A stretch of DNA of 10,819 nt from Methanosarcinales archaeon (GTDB taxonomy: Archaea; Halobacteriota; Methanosarcinia; Methanosarcinales; Methanogasteraceae), in the NCBI GenBank assembly GCA_003661105.1, contig QMVM01000045.1, positions 1 through 10,819 of the forward strand, in the 5' to 3' direction. The translations under genes and the position numbers were made by a program. The notes beneath the pieces were generated by a model, which saw only the letters and a list, made by a program, of their open reading frames with translations, made no database searches and had not been told where the DNA came from. Positions 6,615-10,819 of this stretch are shown in pieces. Numbering within the stretch: position 1 is the first letter of the stretch; each line of letters begins with the position of its first letter.

Positions 6615-7805
6615 GTGTTCTATAAATATAAAAGAATGGAACCAGGATTGGAAGAAAAAATAAAATCTTATATTGAGGAGAGGGAGAATGACTATTTATC
6701 AGAGTTTTCCTATAAAAACAAAGATGGATTAAGAAGGAAACAGAGATATATAGAGGATATTCGGACTAAATGCTCAAGAGATGCCGATCGGATTGAGCAT
6801 ACACGTGCTTATTCGAGATATGTTGATAAAACTCAAGCATTTTTTTTAGTGGAAAACGATCACATTACACATCGTGTTCTTCATGTCCAATTAGTTTCAA
6901 AGATCGCCCGGACCGTAGGAAGGGCCCTAAAATTAAACGAAGACTTAATTGAAGCCATTTCATTGGGACACGATATTGGTCATGTACCATTTGGCCATCT
7001 TGGTGAATCCATTCTATCTGAATTGTGTGAACAATGCGGACTCGGCAGGTTCTTGCATAATGTTCAAGGTGTTCAATTCCTTGATAAGATTGAAGATTGT
7101 GATTTAACGCTTCAAGTACTTGATGGAATTTTGTGCCATAATGGGGAGGTCCACAATCAATCACTGGAGCCCAATAGGGATAAGGATTGGGAACAATTCG
7201 ATAAAGAAATAGAGGATGTCAAAAAAGGGAAAAAAGATTATGTTCCTATGACCATGGAAGGATGTGTTGTAAGATTTGCTGACACAATAGCATATTTAGG
7301 TAGGGATATTCAAGATGCGATTGAAATAGGCCTCATAAGTAGCGATTTGGAAGTCCCGAGGCGTTGCAGAGAAAATATCGGGACAAAAAATGACGAAATA
7401 ATAAATACACTCATTATAGATTTAGTTGAAAATAGTTATGATCAAAATTACATTTCGTATTCAAAAGAAATTTCGGAATCCGTAGAGGCATATAAAAAAT
7501 TTAATTATGAATATATTTACCATAATAAAAAATTGTTATCTGAAAAAGAGAAGATTGAAACTATGTATAAAATCCTTCACGAAAAATTTTTAAAAGATCT
7601 CAGATGTGGGGATAAAACTTCTAAAATATATCTGCATTTTACTGATATGGATTGGATTAGTAAAGAATACTTGAAAAATTCTTCACCTGTCGAACAGGTG
7701 AGAGATTATATAGCAGGCATGACCGATAGATATTTTGAACGAGTGTTCAAAGAAGTTATGCTTCCCAAAAGAGTCACAACATTCACAAGCAATGGAGGGC
7801 TGTGA
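6615..7805 (+). CDS. dGTPase-family HD-domain deoxynucleoside triphosphate triphosphohydrolase
   Basis: A 396-residue protein of the dGTPase (Dgt/SAMHD1-like) HD family, which cleaves dNTPs to deoxynucleoside plus tripolyphosphate; cytosolic. Family landmarks are SRDADRIEHTRAYSRYVDKTQ at about 54-74 (family form RDRDRI.HS.AFRRL..KTQ), H86 in ITHRVLH (normally RLTHSLEV), the HD motif GHDIGHVPFGH at 118-128 with H119 and D120, HN at 148-149, and RFADTIAYLGRDIQDA at 220-235. The C-terminal signature YIAGMTDRY is at 365-373. The metal-site residues appear intact. The start is GTG at 6615 with AGGTGA 4-5 bases upstream; an in-frame ATG at 6636 is the alternative. The stop overlaps a possible GTG start of the next gene by 4 bases, so the two form an operon. 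Codon use is very AT-rich compared with the flanks, suggesting transfer. Substrate (dGTP only or several dNTPs) is unknown. Confidence 0.9.
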   Translation: MFYKYKRMEPGLEEKIKSYIEERENDYLSEFSYKNKDGLRRKQRYIEDIRTKCSRDADRIEHTRAYSRYVDKTQAFFLVENDHITHRVLHVQLVSKIARTVGRALKLNEDLIEAISLGHDIGHVPFGHLGESILSELCEQCGLGRFLHNVQGVQFLDKIEDCDLTLQVLDGILCHNGEVHNQSLEPNRDKDWEQFDKEIEDVKKGKKDYVPMTMEGCVVRFADTIAYLGRDIQDAIEIGLISSDLEVPRRCRENIGTKNDEIINTLIIDLVENSYDQNYISYSKEISESVEAYKKFNYEYIYHNKKLLSEKEKIETMYKILHEKFLKDLRCGDKTSKIYLHFTDMDWISKEYLKNSSPVEQVRDYIAGMTDRYFERVFKEVMLPKRVTTFTSNGGL

Positions 7806-7810
7806 TACTC

Positions 7811-8239
7811 ATGTCAAGAATATACGTAGCAGGTCCGTTATTTTCGGAAGCTGAAAAACAGTATAACGGGTATTTAAGTAAATGTCTTGAAGATATGGGT
7901 TTTGAGACATTTCTCCCGCAGCGGGATGGTTACGAGTTATCAGAATTGTTGGCAAATGGTGACTCTGAATCATTTGCTATGGGTAAAATTTTTAAGCGGG
8001 ACATCAGTGAAATTCAAAAATCAGATATTATGGTTTTTGTTATGGATGGTAGAGTTCCGGATGACGGGGCATGTGTCGAGATCGGGTACGCTTATGCTAT
8101 GGGGAAAGAATGTATTGGTCTAAAAACGGACCCAAGAACACTTATGTCAGACCTAGATAATCCTATGATTTTGGGTGCTCTAAAGGGCAGAGTTGCAAGA
8201 AATCTCAAAGAACTGGAAGATTTTCTTGTCTCACCTTAA
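7811..8239 (+). CDS. Nucleoside 2-deoxyribosyltransferase-family protein
   Basis: A 142-residue protein of the nucleoside 2-deoxyribosyltransferase fold. Members transfer deoxyribose between bases or hydrolyse the N-glycosidic bond of (deoxy)nucleosides or nucleotides. Visible features are the N-terminal strand and loop RIYVAGPLFSEAE (3-15), conserved acidic residues D64 and D72, the MDGRVPDDGACVEIGYAYAMG core (78-98) with likely nucleophile E90, and DNPM (116-119) near the C terminus. The length is typical. I used the ATG at 7811 because family members begin directly with this first strand. A GTG at 7802 overlapping the HD stop (GTGA) would add MIL, and GGAGG at 7794-7798 could serve either start. 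It is AT-rich like the upstream gene and is clearly the second gene of the same operon. Whether it is a transferase, a hydrolase or, as some distant relatives, an NAD-cleaving enzyme cannot be told. Confidence 0.85.
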   Translation: MSRIYVAGPLFSEAEKQYNGYLSKCLEDMGFETFLPQRDGYELSELLANGDSESFAMGKIFKRDISEIQKSDIMVFVMDGRVPDDGACVEIGYAYAMGKECIGLKTDPRTLMSDLDNPMILGALKGRVARNLKELEDFLVSP

Positions 8240-8430
8240 TTCCATTTTATCAGATTGACCACCCATTCATGCGCCTGATGTTGGTTTTGTTTTCCAAACG
8301 GTTTAGGTCATGCCACCGCTCGCTGTTGATTTGTCTGTAATGTGACAAAGTAGGATTAGGAGCCGCACCTAATCAGGTTGGACAAAATCAACTCCTGTGA
8401 TGCGTTGTTTTCTTTGATTAAACGTCGTAT
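8240..8430. other. Intergenic decay zone after the AT-rich operon
   Basis: No intact gene is seen. A T-rich run at 8281-8293 (TTGGTTTTGTTTT) could act as a weak archaeal U-tract terminator for the preceding operon. On the minus strand, 8372-8250 is an open 40-codon stretch ending at a stop codon, with the text HYRQINSERWHDLNRLENKT, which looks coding but has no start. In a second frame, 8493-8356 carries GYRFQHIRRLIKENNASQEL. The two join at the hairpin at 8354-8374, so they may be one frameshifted remnant. No family is recognised. Confidence 0.35.
8325..8392. repeat. Nested inverted repeats
   Basis: The outer arms GTTGATTTGTC (8325-8335) and GACAAAATCAAC (8381-8392) are complementary apart from one extra A. 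They enclose a perfect 7-bp inverted repeat, GATTAGG (8354-8360) and CCTAATC (8368-8374), with loop AGCCGCA. The inner hairpin is asymmetrically placed: 18 bases separate it from the left arm and 6 from the right. It could be a transposon end, a recombination site, a structured RNA or an operator. The arrangement is directly visible; its function is unknown. Confidence 0.55.
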
Positions 8431-8571
8431 ATGCTGGAAACGGTAACCAAAATCCGCGCCGCCCTTGGTAAATGCACACTTGCCCACGCCACATCAGTCT
8501 ACGTTCATCTCCACTCATGTGACCTGCATTCCGCGGATGCCGCGCAATTCATTGCGAAGTGGCACGGCTAG
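8431..8571 (+). pseudogene. Possible tail of a tyrosine recombinase (remnant)
   Basis: A 46-codon frame from an ATG at 8431 to TAG at 8569-8571. The text KIRAALGKCTLAHATSVYVH, then LHSCDLHSA, resembles the C-terminal end of phage-type and Xer-type integrases, where the pattern is LGHssl..T..YvHl...dl..A. The tyrosine in VYVHLH would be the catalytic one. The histidine of the LGH motif is replaced by lysine, and an in-frame stop at 8419-8421 cuts it off from any upstream domain, so it is at best a dead fragment. The opposite strand is also partly open here. The call rests on a short motif. Confidence 0.35.
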
Positions 8572-8661
8572 GGCTAATATGTATGTCGCGTTTCTTCCAC
8601 TCCAAGCTTCGAATATCTAAAGACAGACGAGTCAGAACCAGAGTACCAGACAAAATGACGG

Positions 8662-8673
8662 CCCGAACGGGCG
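8662..8673. promoter_or_regulatory. Short GC-rich inverted repeat upstream of the ppdK TATA box
   Basis: GCCCG (8662-8666) and CGGGC (8669-8673) form an inverted repeat separated by AA, ending a few bases before the putative TATA box of ppdK. The position just upstream of the BRE would suit an activator or repressor site. No T-run follows, so it is not a convincing terminator. Confidence 0.25.
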
Positions 8674-8675
8674 GA

Positions 8676-8688
8676 AGCTTATAATATG
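8676..8688 (+). promoter_or_regulatory. ppdK: Putative TATA promoter of ppdK
   Basis: AAGCTTATAATAT gives a TATA-like element (TTATAATAT, 8680-8688) in a GC-richer setting. A transcript starting about 25 bases downstream, near 8709, would have a leader of about 27 bases containing AAAGGA before the GTG start. A related sequence, AAGCTT followed two bases later by AATAT, occurs at 8604-8616 and may be a duplicated or decoy box. Pattern match only. Confidence 0.4.
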
Positions 8689-8735
8689 TAAAAATACACA
8701 TCAGAAACATCACATATCTAAAGGATGGGAATAAC

Positions 8736-10819
8736 GTGAATGCAAAGAAATACGTTTACTTCTTCGGCGACGGAAGAGCCGAAGGCAGCGCTCGAATGAA
8801 AGATCTCCTCGGATCGAAAGGGGCAAATCTCGCTGAGATGGTGAATATTGGCATCCCGGTGCCTCCCGGATTCACGATCTCCACAGAGGCATGTATACAC
8901 TACTATGCAAACGATGGTGGATACCCCGACGGTCTTGAGGTGGAGATTGATGAAAATCTCGCCCGCACCGAGGGTCTAACTAAAAAACGGTTCGGCGATG
9001 CAAAGAACCCCCTCCTCCTGTCAGTGCGATCAGGTGCCGCGATCTCGATGCCGGGAATGATGGACACTGTGCTTAATATTGGCCTTACCGATGAGAGCGT
9101 GGCAGGCATTGCCATGGGAACAGGAAACGATCGGTTTGCGTACGATTCGTATCGAAGGTTCGTGCAGATGTTCGGAAACGTGGTTTTAGGGATGGAGCAC
9201 AGCGATTTCGAGCAGATTCTCGAAGAGAAGAAGCAGTCCCGCGGCGTTACGATGGATACGGAACTCGACTCGGAGGATCTCAAAGAGCTCGTATCGCGAT
9301 ACAAGGAACTGATAGAAAAAGAGACAGGAAGAGCGTTTCCGGAGGATCCGAAAGAGCAGTTGAGGATGACGATCAATGCCGTGTTCGAGTCATGGAACAC
9401 GGATCGGGCAATAACATACAGAGCTTTAAACAATATCCCGCAGGATCTTGGTACCGGTGTCAACGTGCAGATGATGGTATTTGGGAACATGGGCCCGGAT
9501 TCGGGAACCGGTGTCTGTTTCACGCGGGATCCTGCAACAGGGGAGAATATGTTTTACGGCGAGTACCTGATGAATGCACAGGGCGAGGACGTGGTTGCAG
9601 GACTTCGGACTCCGGAGACCCTTGACCAGTTAGAGGTGGAGATGCCGGAGATCTACGGGGAACTGGCTGCCATACGCAAGAAACTGGAGAAGCATTACCG
9701 CGATGTGCAGGATATGGAGTTTACCATCGAATCGGGCACGCTTTACATGCTACAGACGAGAACCGGAAAGCGGACTGCGCAGGCTGCCGTGAAGACCGCT
9801 GTAGATATGGTAGCTGAGGGGTTGATCGATAAGGAGACTGCTATACTCCGCGTTGATCCGGATCAGCTCGACCAGCTTCTGCACCCGATGATCGATCCGA
9901 AAGCAACTGTTGATGTGCTCGTAAAGGGACTGGCAGCATCACCGGGTGCGGCAGTCGGGAAAGTGGTCTTCTCATCCCACCATGCAATGGAACTGGCTGA
10001 AAGAGGTGAAAAGGCGATTCTGGTGCGGCTTGAGACGTCTCCGGACGATGTCGGCGGGATGGCTGCCTCACAGGGAATATTAACAGCACGCGGCGGGATG
10101 ACGAGCCATGCCGCAATCGTTGGACGTGGCATGGGCAAGTGCTGTGTCGTCGGATGCAACGAGCTCGATGTAGATGGGGAAGCAAAACGGTTCACGGTTG
10201 GCGATACCGTGGTCAACGAGGGAGACTATATCACGCTTGATGGAACGAAAGGTGACGTCATTCTCGGCGTAACTGATCTCGTCGAGCCAGAGATGACCGG
10301 CGACTTTGGGACGTTGATGGACTGGGCTTCCCGCGCAAAGAGACTTGGGGTGCGCACGAATGCGGATACCCCACACGATAGTGAGGTTGCAAGGAACTTT
10401 GGCGCGGAAGGAATTGGACTGTGCCGGACAGAGCACATGTTCTTTGGCGAAGAGCGGCTGCCGATCGTGCAGCAGATGATCCTTGCATGCGATGAGGCGT
10501 CGAGAAGGGTTGCGCTTGATAAACTGATGCCGATGCAGAAAGAGGATTTCAAAGGTATATTTGAGGTCATGAAGGATCTTCCAGTGACCATACGGCTGCT
10601 GGATCCGCCTCTGCATGAGTTTCTCCCAAAAACGGAGGAAGATGTAATAGAGGCCGCATCTCGCATGGATATGAAGGTGGATGAGCTAAAGAGCATCATC
10701 CAGAACCTGCACGAGGTGAATCCCATGCTTGGGCACCGCGGGTGCAGACTTGGCATCACATATCCTGAAATATACGAGATGCAGGTGCAGGCGATCTTCG
10801 AAGCGGCTTGTGAACTGGC
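8736..10819 (+). CDS. ppdK: Pyruvate phosphate dikinase (3' end beyond window)
   Basis: It interconverts pyruvate + ATP + Pi and PEP + AMP + PPi, a gluconeogenic or glycolytic step in the cytosol. The 694 codons present, of a usual 880-910, cover the N-terminal ATP-grasp domain, the phosphohistidine domain and the first part of the PEP/pyruvate barrel. Landmarks are KYVYFFGDG near the start, GSKGANLAEM, SVRSGAAISMPGMMDT (96-111), GPDSGTGVCFTRDP (253-266), LQTRTGKRT (339-347), the swivelling-domain GGMTSHAAIVGRG with catalytic His458, IRLLDPPLHEFLP (about 619-631) and HRGCRLG (667-673). The catalytic cysteine region lies beyond the right edge. The start is GTG at 8736, with AAAGGA about 10 bases upstream; the nearby ATG at 8740 is out of frame. 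The gene returns to moderate-GC codon use, unlike the AT-rich pair before it, and appears to have its own promoter. Confidence 0.97.
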   Translation, partial: MNAKKYVYFFGDGRAEGSARMKDLLGSKGANLAEMVNIGIPVPPGFTISTEACIHYYANDGGYPDGLEVEIDENLARTEGLTKKRFGDAKNPLLLSVRSGAAISMPGMMDTVLNIGLTDESVAGIAMGTGNDRFAYDSYRRFVQMFGNVVLGMEHSDFEQILEEKKQSRGVTMDTELDSEDLKELVSRYKELIEKETGRAFPEDPKEQLRMTINAVFESWNTDRAITYRALNNIPQDLGTGVNVQMMVFGNMGPDSGTGVCFTRDPATGENMFYGEYLMNAQGEDVVAGLRTPETLDQLEVEMPEIYGELAAIRKKLEKHYRDVQDMEFTIESGTLYMLQTRTGKRTAQAAVKTAVDMVAEGLIDKETAILRVDPDQLDQLLHPMIDPKATVDVLVKGLAASPGAAVGKVVFSSHHAMELAERGEKAILVRLETSPDDVGGMAASQGILTARGGMTSHAAIVGRGMGKCCVVGCNELDVDGEAKRFTVGDTVVNEGDYITLDGTKGDVILGVTDLVEPEMTGDFGTLMDWASRAKRLGVRTNADTPHDSEVARNFGAEGIGLCRTEHMFFGEERLPIVQQMILACDEASRRVALDKLMPMQKEDFKGIFEVMKDLPVTIRLLDPPLHEFLPKTEEDVIEAASRMDMKVDELKSIIQNLHEVNPMLGHRGCRLGITYPEIYEMQVQAIFEAACEL

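Noticed and set aside
5657..8735. tRNA gene as an integration target near the island
   Set aside because: I looked for a T-loop GGTTCRA pattern with matching acceptor ends in the non-coding stretches and found none that folds.
8903..9523. 206-codon minus-strand frame opposite ppdK, and similar frames at 9841-10759
   Set aside because: They run antisense to an unmistakable PpdK coding sequence and have shadow-type composition.

Overview
The window reads as the chromosome of a euryarchaeon, probably from the methanogen/ANME-related Methanomicrobia. The evidence is gene content and style. There is a split SecF/SecD pair in the archaeal order, an archaeal-type RecJ-like DHH nuclease, a short archaeal PRPP synthetase, a free-standing AlaX editing protein, GTG starts, GGAG/GGTGA ribosome-binding sites and TATA-like promoter boxes instead of -35/-10 pairs. 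Lineage is an inference from family resemblance only; no 16S or marker alignment was possible.

Layout. (1) Positions 1-5656, minus strand, moderate GC: a tight housekeeping operon transcribed right to left, prs > secF > secD > (small repeat-derived ORF) > recJ-like > alaX, with alaX cut by the left edge. prs/secF and secF/secD overlap by 4 bases (ATGA), and recJ/alaX are 6 bases apart. The secD/recJ gap is the only loose joint. It holds a hairpin-forming repeat of the ACCACGGAG...CACAGAG type and a 52-codon open frame that fills the gap almost exactly.
(2) Positions 5657-6614: no intact large gene. It holds a probable prs promoter, a broken 5' fragment of a coiled-coil transposase on the minus strand (two frameshifts), a small palindrome with TATA-like sequence, a G-rich patch and a possible 57-aa ORF on the plus strand.
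(3) Positions 6615-8239, plus strand, conspicuously AT-rich: two overlapping genes, a dGTPase-type HD phosphohydrolase and a nucleoside 2-deoxyribosyltransferase-family protein. Base composition differs sharply from both sides, which suggests acquisition by transfer.
(4) Positions 8240-8735: decayed sequence with nested inverted repeats, a short open frame resembling the tail of a tyrosine recombinase, and the promoter region of the next gene.
(5) Positions 8736 to the right edge, plus strand: the first 694 codons of pyruvate phosphate dikinase.

How the genes work together. The left operon joins PRPP supply, membrane protein export (SecDF), DNA repair/replication (RecJ-like) and translational quality control (AlaX), as archaeal housekeeping clusters often do. 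PpdK serves pyruvate/PEP interconversion and is an independent unit. The most interesting part is the AT-rich pair. An HD enzyme of the dGTPase family would release deoxynucleosides from dNTPs, and a deoxyribosyltransferase-like enzyme could act on those deoxynucleosides. The pair lies between remnants of mobile elements. It may be a nucleotide-pool cassette, possibly anti-phage, but that role is inference.
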